Positions 20,226-31,688 of a stretch of DNA of 64,000 bases are shown here, piece by piece. Within the stretch, counting starts at the first letter, position 1; every line of letters begins with the position of its first letter. The stretch comes from Hygrocybe punicea. Its lineage: Eukaryota; Basidiomycota; Agaricomycetes; Agaricales; Hygrophoraceae. Location: the NCBI GenBank assembly GCA_963556145.1, contig OY744463.1, forward strand, positions 3,906,001 through 3,970,000, read 5' to 3'. The notes beneath the pieces are model-generated. The model was not told where the DNA came from. It ran no database searches and worked only from the letters and a program-made list of their open reading frames with translations. The translations under genes and the position numbers were made by a program.

Positions 20226-21290
20226 ATGTCAATCCATGCAGTATTTCATGAGATACAAGATTGAGCACAGAAAATTTGTCCAAGTCCATATTATTCAATT
20301 GATTCAAAAAATTTCAAAAAGTGCCATCATTTATACAAACAGCTGTAATTAAACAATTAAAACTAATACAGGAGAAGAAGAAATAGAGGGGAAAGGAGGA
20401 AGAATGGGAAAAGGAGAGAGGAGGGGGGACAGGAGAGAAAAGGAGAGGGAAAGGGAGAGGGAAAGGGAGAGGGAGAGGGAAAGGAAGGGGGAAGGGGAAG
20501 GGGAAGGAGGGGGGAGGGAGGGAGATGGAGTGGGGGCAAGGTCAAAGGAGGGAGAGGGAGGGCAAGGGCGAAGGGAGAGGAGCATCGTCATCATCGTCTG
20601 GCATCGTTGCTGCCGCCGCTTGTTGCTGCTGTTGTCGTGCCGCTGCTGCTGTTGTTGCCACTGCTGCTGTTGCTGCTGCCATTGCCCATGTGTTGCTGCT
20701 GCTGCTGCCATTGCCATTGCCGCTGGGCTGCCGCTGTTGCCTGTTGCTGCTGCTGCTGTTGCCGCGGTGGTCGCTGCTGCTGTTGCGCTGGGTGTTGCCA
20801 TTGGGGTCCAGCCTCCTTCCCCTTTCCCATTGTTCCTGTCTCCTCATTGCTTGTTCGCATCGTGGTGGTCTGGGGGTCATTCCTGGCCATTGGCTGTCCC
20901 TCATGTGGGCGTGGGCATTGTGGGTAACAGTCAGTAACACAATATAAAACAAAAACATCAATAAAAAACATGGGGAGGGCACATTACCACTCCCGCTGTG
21001 GCTGCCTGCATTCATCTGCATGAAGTTGCTGTTGCTGTTGCTGTTGCCGTTGCTGCTTGGTGTGGGGCGTTGGGTGGTGAGACATGAGGTTGCTGGTAGG
21101 TTGTTGATTGTCATATGACCTTGTTTGTTGACGTGTTTCCACAAATGTCCGTGCACCAAATAAAGGTATATAAACCTGCCACAATCCACTATCTAATTTG
21201 CGGCATACCGCCTCATTAAATAATAGTAGTTAGTACTAACAATAATAATAATTAATAAATATGTAATGAGAACTTCAGGGAATGTTACTT
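20226..21290. repeat. Microsatellites GGGAGA and CTG/TTG, no gene
   Basis: GAGAGGGA repeats (20,380-20,570) are followed by CTG/TTG/GCC trinucleotides (20,590-20,800) and a second short run (21,020-21,055). Gln-, Ala- and Leu-rich ORFs on both strands come from these repeats. The flanks are AT-rich without recognisable genes. Confidence 0.75.
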
Positions 21291-21299
21291 GGGGAGGAA

Positions 21300-21480
21300 T
21301 CCTCCTCAGGACTTCTTAGTCACTCCTTGGTCAGGAGTCCTTAAGGAGTCCTTACAAACTCCTTAAGGAAAAAGTTTCTATGGTGAGGAAATCAAGGCCT
21401 CCTTAAGGACTCCTTGAGGACTCCTTGCAATTTAGCAGAGGAGTCCTTGAGGAGTCCTTAAGGACTACTAAGGAATGCGT
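21300..21480. repeat. Dense AGGAGTCCTT palindromic array
   Basis: About ten copies of AGGAGTCCTTAAGGAGTCC-type motifs in both orientations within 180 bp. The density resembles subterminal repeats of hAT elements, but I could not define terminal repeats or a target duplication. Confidence 0.6.
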
Positions 21481-21675
21481 GGTAGAGTGTGATGTCCTCC
21501 ATATATTCCTTCCGAAGAAAATCTAGCGGACGACAGGGTTATCTTGTCCACTTCATGCAAAGTTCACAGTGGAACTCAGTCTATTGACCAGAGAGGAACT
21601 GGAAAGAGTGGAACATGTAATGGAGTACATGGACGATGTTTACCATGACCAGGAACAAGTTGAAGAGTATTCGAC

Positions 21676-21960
21676 CAAGGGGGAGTGTTGGGAATAGCCA
21701 AATAGTTGTGGAAAGGATTAGTAATCCATATCACGTGACCCTGGAACTCAAACACACCTGTCCGATGAATAATGCTGAAGCGCAGCAGTTATTCTACTCA
21801 ACACAAGAAACTTCTAGTAGATTTAGAAAGTAGTATAAAAACCCTCTCAGAGAGAGGCAATATAATTCAATTCCACATAAATTACTTAGCGGTCAACAAC
21901 CACTGCACTACTATATATTCCAATACACCTAATTTTCATAATTTTGTGCAACTAATTACA
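21676..21960 (+). mobile_element. Copia-type 3' LTR with polypurine tract
   Basis: CCAAGGGGGAG (21,676-21,685) directly precedes TGTTGGGAATAGCC; the LTR would run 21,686-21,960 and end CTAATTACA. PPT followed by TGTTGGGA is typical of the right end of fungal and plant Copia elements. The 21,490-21,675 sequence upstream may be the end of pol but shows no clear motif. No 5' half is present. Positions 21,961-22,800 show nothing I recognise. Confidence 0.5.
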
Positions 21961-22830
21961 CAGGCTGCTTTGAAGTGATTGAAGATAGGATAGGAAGTGC
22001 GACCATGCCCTGAGACAGCAGTGCAGTCCAGAGACATAATGATTAAGGATTTTTTGGTATTTTACAATAAGGAACCATAAATGGCTATAGAGACTAAAAT
22101 AGAGTGGGAGTGGTGGGTGGGAAAGAGGGTGTCCAGAGAGCTGTGATGACTGAAAGAAGAATGGTGATAGGACTGTCACCAGACTTTGTTCTAAATACCT
22201 GTCGGATGTTATTAGGTTGATAATACTGATATTCTTGTAATATTTTCTGGATATCATCTGAAATATACCTTGAATGATAATGGGACAGAGTATCACGATC
22301 TGAAGGATATTCGCGAGTATTATGTGTTGTCCAAATCAGGACATATTATTTAATTAAAAGCCTGCATGTTCATTCACTCATTGCATAGGATATATAGCAT
22401 GCTACGTGTACGTGGCCCTCAACACCAATACGCACACTGATTGGAGTGCTAAGATCTAATAGCCAGGATCAAGGCCCTCAGAACAATTGTCAAGGCATTT
22501 TGAGTCAACCTCTGAGTCTATCATTGACATGGCTAGAGGATATGGTTGTGGACAGGCTTGAGGTACTAGTTGGACTGAAGGTGTTCCACATCATATTACC
22601 AGAAGTATTAGCTGTCAGAATAGCCAAGACAATGAGGGGAAACACGATTGCAAGTTGAAGCAGGTTGAGGCACCAAAGCTAGTATTGCCACAACTATAAC
22701 TTTGAATTGTACTCGAATCGATACGAAGAGAGGACTAAGAAAATAGCACTGAAGTGCGATGATATGATGTATGTCTATATCTCTATGTGTATATCTGTGC
22801 TAGTTTTATATGACTATGGAGGATTCTGTG

Positions 22831-23150
22831 CTGTAGTAACTATGTACAACAAGCGAAGGCTGTAAATGATAGGGGGTGAGTGGAGAGGAGGATAGGAGAA
22901 GTGGTGCTATGTACTAGGGGACAGGAAACAAAGATATATGATATACAATTATATATGTACTGATTCTGGGTCGTTAGGGACATTGCATCACAAGCAGGAA
23001 CGATTCCAGAGGCGGAATCCAGAGGAGAATTGGTGGAAAAGACCAGGATCAGGCAGAATCAATGATACAGGAATGGGAATGGATGGGAACAGTGTCAGAT
23101 ATGAAGAGGATATGGATCTACATGATCTGGAGCCTCTACATCAGGAAGGT
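22831..23150. repeat. CpG-depleted copy of a repeat also at 27,140-27,480
   Basis: About 320 bp aligns with the reverse complement of 27,140-27,480 at roughly 75-80% by eye. Where the partner has CG, this copy mostly has TG or CA. It may be an LTR or element core; no ends were found. 23,151-24,050 shows no supported gene. Confidence 0.65.
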
Positions 23151-24059
23151 CTATTCTGGGCTGAAGACCCTGAGACTGGAGGATTACTCTTGCATTGTAG
23201 ATGCAGGTTGTGGGGTGGCTTCGGAACATAAATCCTAACCAGAGGATGTCAGCATAGAAGTGACAGTGGATAACCAGTGTTGGGGATAGTGGTAAAAGAA
23301 TAGTAAGAGAAATGGAATGTAAAGCTGCCATATAAAACTATGCAAATAGACAAAACAAACAACTAAATGAAGAACCAGCCATAAATGGACTGAAAACGGA
23401 TAAATAACGATGAACCTGAAGATGCTGACGATGTTGGGTATGGTGGGTCGGGTCGGGAATGATGAATGAATAATGGAACAAGGATAAAGATGACAAAGTG
23501 AACTATAAAAATCTAAGGGTCTACGAGGACGAGCATTTGAAGGGATTAAAAGGTGATTCTGACTGTAGGAAAATGGGGACTAAGGGTATCTCTTTTCTTT
23601 GTACAGTCGTTGGGGACTGTTTTTATAGTACATGGGTGGGTAGTCTACTTTTGTTCATGTCTATTTCAGCCAATGGAAAACTACAAAGCAAAGTTGGAAT
23701 GGGGATGAGAAGAGGGGGGTTGCAATGCGATGAAGACAGGAAAATGGAGGGAAAAACGAATGTCCAAGAAAAATATCTAAAAATTCATACATATCTCCAA
23801 AAGGACAAGGCAATGCATATATAGGGCAAGTCCAAAGTTGGGAATCGAGTCCAATGAGATCCATCTCCTAGAATTGGGACTCTGGGGCTTATGAGGCTGC
23901 CAGATTTGGTCCAAAAGTGGCTGTGACAAAGCAGCATACGTTGGGTCACATTGGGCCACATCATGTTGGGTTATGTTGGGTTACATCAGGTTGGAATGCG
24001 AGTGGTTTGGAGGCATCGGGTTTGTCTGGATTCGTGAGATATTGACAATATGGACTCAG

Positions 24060-25024
24060 AGGGACGTCGAGTCTCTACAGCGTCCTAACTGGCTGTTGAG
24101 TTTTGCAGATAACGAAGTATGGCATGACGAGATGGTTAGATTTGTGAGGCACAAGGCACCGGAATGTTGACACTTCACGACAAAGGAAATGGTACAAGAT
24201 TTGACAGATGCAGAAGTATCGGATTGCCTTACCACCGTCTTCAAAGGATATCAAGTAACATACAAGGCAATGATTAAAGATTGCAAAAAGGTCACATTCG
24301 AAACTGAGGAGGGAGCAGTAATCCAAACTGGGAAGAAAATGAGGAAGGATAACCCACATGTTTGGCATCATCAACAAAAAATCAAGGTGGAATTTATTTG
24401 ATTTTCTTGTTCTAATTTTCACCTAATCTGTTGTATTCAGAAAGCCCAAGAACCAGCTGATGTCCAACCAAATTCAACCTTGATGCACCAGGCCTGGGAC
24501 TTGCTTTTCACCAGAGCATACCAATCCACTGATGAAAGTGACTGTGCAACTCGTCTGGACCCAGATATGGACTCAGATCAAGAACTCCAAGTTCGTGTTA
24601 AGCAAAGGGTGTGGACATCCAGACTGCCTGGCTATTGTGGTATTTTAGTAAGTCACACATTATGATGCAAGGAATATAAGTCATAAAGACATTCCAAACA
24701 GGTGATACAAGCTGTTTTGGACCTTGACAGTCTTGTGTTGAAGAAAAGAAAAGAAAATGTGCAAGAGAAATCTGGGAATCAGCCCCATGATCACCATCAT
24801 GGAAATGCTCATTTGACTGCTGCTCTTCCTTGACCAGGAAAACATGCAAAGATACCACATGGAGCAATTGATTCTGCATGGCTTGATGTAAATCCTGATG
24901 CAGACCTACCATCGTGCATGCTTGCTGAGGATGGAGGGGATGAAACTGGCAATACACCAGAGTTTGGGGAAGATGAAAATCAGATGTATGAGCAAGATGA
25001 TGATGATGCTTACCAAGAGGAGTA
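24060..25024 (+). CDS. Spliced hypothetical protein, repeat-associated
   Basis: Plus-strand exon candidates: 24,060-24,400 (FADNEVWHDEMVRFVRHKAP, then DAEVSDCLTTVFKGYQVTYK), 24,440-24,650 (YQSTDESDCATRLDPD, RVWTSRLPGYCG) and 24,701-25,024 (KIPHGAIDSAWL and an acidic tail DEDDDDA-like). Predicted introns are GT-AG (for example GTAAGTCACAC...AAACAG near 24,650-24,700). At least two stops (after KAPEC and before PGKHAK) suggest a damaged copy. The layout resembles multicopy basidiomycete hypothetical proteins with an acidic C-terminus. Function unknown. Confidence 0.4.
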
Positions 25025-25344
25025 ATGTGATGACAATAATGCAGTCAGCATAGTGAAAAATGCTTGCCAGGTATAGTAAATAAAAGAGAACTTGAATATC
25101 ATCATTGTCATCTTCAACATCTTGTTCAGTACCATCCTGCAGTATTCAATAGGAGATCAGCAATGATAATGACAAGAGAGCTTGAGAGCTTGCATGATTG
25201 TATGCAACCATGATCCAGATGTCCAGCATCTAACAGTGATGGGTGCCAATATGAATTGCCCTGAAAAGCACTCAAGTGAAACAACTTCAAGATGGCCTAA
25301 TCTGTTGCCATACCAAGACTTGACACCAAGATCAACAGCCCTAG

Positions 25345-25842
25345 TCACCAATGCAATGAGAGAACTTGTAAAAGTAATTGGAGGACAAACCGTATCTCCC
25401 AAGGAAAACTAGGAATGTCATTTCCACATTGGAAGCATTGCACTAATGCAAAGTTTGCTGTAAGGTTGGCGTTCTTGACAGATTGCATTGCTTGGAAGAT
25501 GTAAGCAATTTGGACAGGAACCCAACCATCAACATAGGCATAGCAAGCTTGCTTCCCATGATGAGTGTTTCTTGTGCCATAGCATTGTTGACCTTTCTGG
25601 ATATGTGAGAAGGAGCTGACTTCACCTTGAAAACTAGCCATCTGTTTGTTAGTTGTGAGGGTTATATCCAATATGAGATGGATGTGAGGTGCCCATAGTT
25701 TATGAAGATATTTAAATACCATGCGGTAGTACCCAGGTCCAAGCACACAAAGATTTTGTTTCTGAGAATAGCAAGGGAAATCAAGTTGATCTTGATATTG
25801 ATGTTGATTTATGATAATCATTGCAACAGTAAAATCGCTCAC
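25345..25842 (-). pseudogene. 165-codon ORF, likely transposon fragment
   Basis: A single open frame with segments such as KQMASFQGEVSSFSHIQKG and YVDGWVPVQIAYIFQAM. It lacks neighbours that extend it and lies between repeats. The sequence style resembles C-terminal parts of large basidiomycete transposon proteins, but I cannot assign it. Confidence 0.3.
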
Positions 25843-25956
25843 TGGGATTTTGTTCAGCAGCCATCCATGCTATGGTGTTGGAGGAAGTTGCTCGAGATTT
25901 GAAATCTAGACCAACATCAGATGCAAAACAAGAGTATTGATAGAGGAGAGTTGAAT

Positions 25957-26812
25957 TGTTACAGATCGCTTCTGCAGCGGGCTCCAGCAACAATCAACTT
26001 AAGTAGGGATCAGATTCCAGAGGAGAGGACAGCAGTTTTCATTTTTGCTTACAACTAAGACAACACTGCTAAGAGGGGGGGGTCATGGTCTAATGTCATT
26101 GTGAGCCATAGTGCTGGACACGGGTATACCCACAGGTTATGGGGCCTGGACTCGTACCTGTACCCACCACGGGTACGGATTTGAGGCCACGGGTATTGGT
26201 TCCAGGCATGTTTTGTGCAAATCCCACAAAAAACATGCAAAAAACAGGTTTTTGAGGTAGTATTCTATTTCTACCAGATTAAATACTGATCGGATCATCT
26301 TGATGTAAACTGTAGAACTGTTTAAAACACATTAGAGAGCATCCCTGCATTTTTTAGGGAAGTTGAAGAGCTACCAGTCCCATGGTATATGCAAGAAACA
26401 GTGAAAAAACACCAAAAAATGAGGTTTTTGGTGTTTTTATCCTCCAAAGAAATACAGGCAGTACCCGTGAGGGTACTTCATGGGTACTGTGGGTATCTAG
26501 ACCCTGGACTTGTACTTTACCTGCACAGTATGCATACCCTAAACCCTTAAGGGTACCAGGTACCCCTGACCTGCACTAGCAAGCTGTGGGGGTTACCCAA
26601 GACAAGGGGGTCTGCCCCAAGAACCAGACTAAATGTAAAGAAGACAAAAGAAGAAAAAGTCTACCAACAACAAGAACAGTAGATATAGTGACTGGTCTTG
26701 AGGAGAGGTAAATGGGAATACAACCATGAAGCTACAACATGTCCAACTACACCATATGTTTACAATGAGGCGCACATGAGGCATCCTCATGTCAATGTTC
26801 TCACAATCCAAC
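25957..26812 (+). mobile_element. Truncated copy C of the 1.6-kb LTR family
   Basis: It starts TGTTACAGATCGCTTCTGCAG like the solo LTR at 45,543 and follows it collinearly, except for a nested hAT element at 26,109-26,578. It is cut at 26,812 where the next element begins. Confidence 0.75.
26109..26578. mobile_element. 470-bp hAT MITE with GGGTAC motifs
   Basis: Ends are TAGTGCTGGACACGGGTA and, reversed, TAGTGCAGGTCAGGGGTA. Flanking octamers GTGAGCCA (26,101-26,108) and GCAAGCTG (26,579-26,586) match the undisturbed LTR sequence GCAAGCCA with a few transitions, so an 8-bp duplication is supported. Subterminal GGGTAC/GTACCC motifs are abundant. No ORF. Confidence 0.75.
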
Positions 26813-28563
26813 TCGTGTTGCCGAAGTTCAGTTCAGTCCGGTTCCGACCCTTTTTGGCGGAACCGCGAACTGAACTTTGGGTCCGGTTTGGTGCATGGCC
26901 AAACCTGGACCCAGATGGCGTCGAACCGTCTCTTCGCGTTTGGTCTGGGTTCAGACGCAGTCTGAAACCCAGACCGAGGTGGGCTCACCCCGTCTGTTCT
27001 CCTCGCAAATGGCAGGCACGTAGCAATAGATACGGCACTGCACTTCACGAGGTAGATGGGTGCGGGGGAGCCCTCCGGTGTCCCCAAGGGATGTGGAGGG
27101 ACGGGGGGTCTTGTCCCATGGTCCCTGCATGGCATTGCCGGTGTAGAGGCTCTGGGCCATCTGGACCCGAATCCTCTTCATATCCCACATCGTCCCCGTC
27201 CATTCCCATTCATGCATCGTTGATTCCGCCCGATTCCGGTCCTCTCCATCGATTCCGCTCCGGATTCCCCCTCCGGAATCGTTTATACTCAAGATGCAGT
27301 GTCTCTAACGACCCGGAATCACTACGTATATAGTCATATATCATGTATCTACGTTTCCCGTCTCCTAGTACATAGCATTCCTCCACTCCACTCCACTCCT
27401 ATCAGTTACAGCCTTCGCTTGTAGTACATAGTTACTACAGCACAGGATCACTCCCAGTAAAAGATGTACCCTTATACTACAAACCATATAGAAAATACAG
27501 GTTATCACTCCCCTTCAGTTTTATTTCTTAGTCCTCGCTTCATATCGTCTCCATATTAGTCTTCGTACTCCACTCCCTACACTTCCCCTCTGATCCAGAA
27601 CCCCTGGATTCGGGTTGGATTGACTAGACTACATAGACACTAAACTCCTCTGATCACTTCTTAGCTGATCACCCTTTCCATAGATTCCCATTCCGGGTCT
27701 ACAACAGAACTCGCCGTCACACCGGCACTGCTGCTGTCCTCGTCAGGGTGGTGGTATGGTTGTGGTGGTGTTGCTGCCATGGCTGCTGCTGCCACTGTTG
27801 CTGCTGCTGCTGGCCATCGCTGTTGTCATTGCCTGGCCGCTGCTGGTGGTGGTGGTGTTGCGGCTGTCCCGTGTCCGTTGGCATTGGATGGCTTGGTGCA
27901 GCAGCAGCTGCTGCTGCTGCTGCCAGCACTGCTGCTGTTGTCCTCTTTGGGTGGTGGTATGGTCGCGGTGGTGTTACTGCCACGGCTGCTGCTGCTGGCG
28001 TTGCTGCTGTTGCCGGTGTTGCTGCTGTTGCCGGTGTTGCTGCTGCTGTTGCAGGCGCTTCTGCTGCTGCCGGCGCTGCTGATGGCCATTGCTGTCATCG
28101 TTGATGCCATTGCCGTTGCCACCACTGGTGGTGGTGGTGGTGGTGTTGCGGCCGTCCCGCGTCCGTTGGCATTGCATTGGCATTGGGATCCATGTTGTGC
28201 CAGGTCATGTGCTCATGATGTGGTCGCGGTCAAGTTGCCTGTGGCAGATAATATTAGTAAAGTTAAGAAATTTTATGAGACTTACCTGTGTTCATGAACG
28301 TGACATTGTGTCGCGTTCATTGGCCTTGCGTTGTTGCGGTGTTGGTGAGGAAAACCTACGTGTAATGGTCACATGATACTGTTTACCACGAAAAAGTAAG
28401 TAAAGAAATACGAAAAACAAATGAAATAAATACCTTAAAAATATCCGCGTTCGCGGTTTGGACGCGGTTTGGAGCCGTTCAGGAAATCCAGCAGGCCTCG
28501 AAACCCGGAACTGAACCCGTGGTCCGGTTCAGCTAGGTTCAGAACCAAACTATGGCAACACTA
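26813..28563. mobile_element. hAT-type element with GGTTCAG subterminal motifs
   Basis: The left end TCGTGTTGCCGAAGTTCAG and the reversed right end TAGTGTTGCCATAGTTTGG form an imperfect terminal inverted repeat. Subterminal regions are packed with GGTTCAG/CTGAAC and GGTCCGG motifs on both sides. Inside lie the 52-bp shared palindrome (27,001-27,052), the repeat shared with 22.8 kb (27,140-27,480) and CTG/GGT microsatellites (27,720-28,160). The flanking octamers do not match and the flanking LTR pieces are in opposite orientation, so a rearrangement joined two insertions. Confidence 0.6.
27001..27052. repeat. 52-bp shared palindrome (copy in 26.8-kb hAT)
   Basis: Begins CCTCGCAAATGGCAG and ends CACTTCACGAGG. 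About 20 of 27 arm positions pair. Followed by GTA as in the other copies. Confidence 0.6.
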
Positions 28564-30542
28564 ACACCTTCCTTTTTCATTCCCCTTTGCCTTTTGTCTT
28601 CTTTTGGACATCATTGTTTATTCTTGTTCTTGTTCTCTTTTTATCCTTTCTTCTAGAACAATCCAGACTGACCATGGACACATCCCCACGTTACCTTGCT
28701 GTATCTGAATGGTCACCTTGCCAATGGATGTCACTTTCATTGTCTTCACTGTATGACATACTGTCTTCCCAAACTGACACACAATGGCTATCCTCACCAA
28801 ACAGTTCATAACTGTGATGATCATTGGTGCCATAGTGATCACCTTCCTGATCGGTTTCTACATCGTCATGATTTTCCTCTGGAAAAGGCAACCTTCCTTC
28901 ATTGATGAAACCGACATCCACCTCAACAGTATACCGACACATAATTGACAATTGCCATTCCTGGATATATGGTTTCCACTTTTGTATTCCATGCTTACCA
29001 TTATCCTCCCTGATTATCTGATGACATTCCTCACCTGCACACATGCCCTGAACAGTCCTTGATCACAAGACATCTCACTGTTCCCTCCAATCCGACCATT
29101 GCTGAAGCACATACCTTCAGACTTCGACCACAGACCATACGACTTCCCAATACAGTGAACTGACCCCTATTGTGTATTGTTCACATGACATCACTTCAAT
29201 GCAGCACCTGACGTCTTATTCCCACAGCTTGTCACTCGTGCCATGACTCAAAACCTGGACCCACATTCATTTATTCTTTTCCATCTATAACCTTGATACT
29301 TCCCACACTCGTTTACAACAATACCCTTTCTTGGATGAATACCAACATCAGGTGGACCGCATTGTTCCACACACAGGACAAGACATCGCCCCTTGATACA
29401 TCATTGACACAGACATCGTCATCTGGTACAGCTTATGCTGTTCACATGTCTGACCTCGACTAGCCCACTGTCTTATTCGGTTTTTTCTCCATACATTCCT
29501 TTGTTTTCTTTCATACCAACCTTGCCGCTATATCCACACTATCTCACGACACTCCCTTCACCAATCCCACACTGGATGATACCCCTCTTCGACCTGACTG
29601 TGCATTGCACTTGCCAGACTGCGCACTTGCCTATTACAGCAAGTGTAGACCCCGAATAGGCAATTCTGCACATCACATGATCTGATGACAAATCATCCGA
29701 GTCATCCGGACCTCCTCTATCCCTCAATGACACCCGGGCCTCCAGTTGGATCGCAAGAACATTGACATGAGGATGCCTCATGTGCACCTCATTGTGAACA
29801 CATGGTGTAGTTGGACATGTTGTAGCTTCATGGTTGTATTCCCATTTACCTCCCCTTAAGACCAGTCACTATATCTACTGTTCTTGTTGTTGGTAGACTT
29901 TTTCTTCTTTTCTCTTCTTTATGTTTAGTCTGGTTCTTGGGGCAGACCCCCTTGTCTTGGGTAACCCCCATGGCTTGCAATGACATTAGACCATGACCCC
30001 CCCCCCTCATCAGGAAAACTCAATTTCACTTAATTTCACTTAATTTCACTTAATTTTGTCTTATTTGTCTTATTCTGTTATATAAGTCTTGTTTCAAGGA
30101 GGGTCACACCCTTTTTTCAAGAAAATTTCTTAATATGTCTTACACCATATAAAATTGAACATCAAGACACATCAAGATACATTAAGATGTTTCAAGAGAG
30201 ACTCTGAAGTGAACAAGCAATAACATTCATCATTGACTTGATATCTTAGTTTACTTGATGTCATCTTAAAGTGTCTTGACTTTCAATTTTATGTGATGTA
30301 AGATGCAATAAGGGATTTTCTTGAAAAAAGGGTGAGATCCTCCTTGAAACAAGACTTGTAAGACAGAATAAGACAAATAAGACAGAATAAAGTGAAATTA
30401 AGTGAAATTGAATTTTCCTGATGCTCTTAACAGTGTTGTCTTAGTTGTAAGCAACAATGAAAACTGCTGTCCTCTCCTCTGGAATCTGATCCCTTGTTAA
30501 GTTGATTGTTGCCAGAGTCTGCTGCAGAAGCGATCCGTAACA
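28564..30542 (-). mobile_element. Copy A of the 1.6-kb LTR family
   Basis: Reverse orientation relative to copies B (45,543) and C. It ends at 30,542 with GCAGAAGCGATCCGTAACA, the reverse of the LTR start. The family's far end is missing, cut by the hAT element. A foldback MITE is nested at 30,008-30,423. Short ORFs inside (for example 28,587-28,811) align with similar ORFs in copy B but carry no known domain. Confidence 0.7.
30008..30423. mobile_element. 416-bp foldback MITE with about 190-bp arms
   Basis: Starts CATCAGGAAAACTCAATTTC and ends with its reverse complement; arms of about 190 bp are near-identical over runs such as TCTTGTTTCAAGGAGG. Compared with copy B it interrupts CCCCCTCTCTTAGCAG, with at most a 2-3 bp (CT/CTC) duplication. 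No ORF. Confidence 0.8.
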
Positions 30543-30732
30543 GTATGGTGCACTGTGATTGTATCTATTTCCACCCAAAGTTCAACCTTTCCCACCCTTC
30601 CGAGCTAATCGAGATGTCTGTCATCCATCATAGCAAAATTATAAGATATCAGGAACTGCATACAGCATGCACCAAGTGACTAGCACTGGCCTGGGCATTG
30701 TAAATTTGATGATTTAGGTAGTACATATATTG

Positions 30733-31008
30733 CTATTTAGGGAAAGGTGCCGAGTACCGGGCAGTCAACCAAGGCTCATCCCACTGGATGTTATACAAGA
30801 TCTTCGCCACCCTTTGAGGCATCTGGTAATTTGGGCACCAGCCTGTAGACACCTTGCCGAGAACCTGGTGATGGTTTCCATGCTCCTCCCAATTGTGGGT
30901 TACCTTTGTAAACCCCCGCCATTCGGCCGCACATTGCCGGGACCACATGACAATACCTGGTTTCTGCGCTTTTGCTGATGGCATGTGTGGAGACTTTCTC
31001 CTTTCTGT
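30733..31008 (-). pseudogene. Unknown ORF fragment split by Tc1 derivative
   Basis: Two overlapping minus frames (125 and 102 codons in the raw sequence) run across the border of the Tc1 element. The non-element part contains RRKSPHMPSAKAQKP and CPNYQMPQRVAKILYNI. No family recognised. 30,543-30,732 holds nothing else supportable. Confidence 0.25.
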
Positions 31009-31010
31009 TA

Positions 31011-31550
31011 CAGCCGTTTTCATTGAGGTGTGGAAACTCCAAAATTTGAAGGTGGCTGTGCATTTCCAAATATGTAGTCTGCCGAGATTCCGTGTACAAT
31101 TTTGTAGCACCGACTAAGTACTCTAAATGCTCGACATGGCCAGGCTTGTTCCCACTGCACCATTACAATATGTCTGTCAACAGGATCTGTAAGGTACTTG
31201 GTATCAGGAAGTCATCAGTATACCATGCCCTCCAGATCACCGGAAATATGGTCACTTCCAATCCCTGTAAAGTACAGTTTGGGCGCAAACTCATAACTCA
31301 CATCTGATATCATTTTCATTATCTTCCTTCTTGAAAACTCCCCAACGCTCTTTCTTGATGAAATCCAGGACAAAGTGTACCATTACTGAAAGATTGCCTT
31401 CTCTGTATCTACACTTACTCGTGAACAAGCAAAAGTGTCCTGTTTAGTCGGCGCTACCAAATTGTACACGGAATCTCGGCAGACTACATATTTGGAAATG
31501 CACAGCCACCTTCAAATTTTGGAGTTTCCACACCTCAATGAAAACGGCTG
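31011..31550 (+). mobile_element. Tc1/mariner deletion derivative with transposase N-terminus
   Basis: Terminal inverted repeats of about 105 bp start CAGCCGTTTTCATTGAGG; TA dinucleotides flank both ends (31,009-31,010 and 31,551-31,552), the Tc1/mariner target signature. The interior encodes a helix-turn-helix, MSVNRICKVLGIRKSSVYHA, followed in another frame by LLENSPTLFLDEIQDKVY, both typical of the N-terminal half of Tc1-like transposases. The catalytic domain is deleted, so this is a nonautonomous 540-bp relic. Confidence 0.8.
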
Positions 31551-31688
31551 TAATGGAATTATGTAATCGATTTCATTGCCGGAATTCAAGATAGCAATTG
31601 TGGATCTGCATAAATGGGTCAAAACTACAAGGAGATAGCTAACAAGGCGGCGCCAGAAAGCAAAAGCCTGAGTAAAATGAAAAATAAT

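Noticed and set aside
20404..21189. Gln/Ala/Leu-rich ORFs of 100-215 codons
   Set aside because: Arise from CTG/TTG trinucleotide repeats.
30008..30423. Long hairpin as a transcription terminator
   Set aside because: Arms of 190 bp with copy-interrupting position indicate a transposable element.
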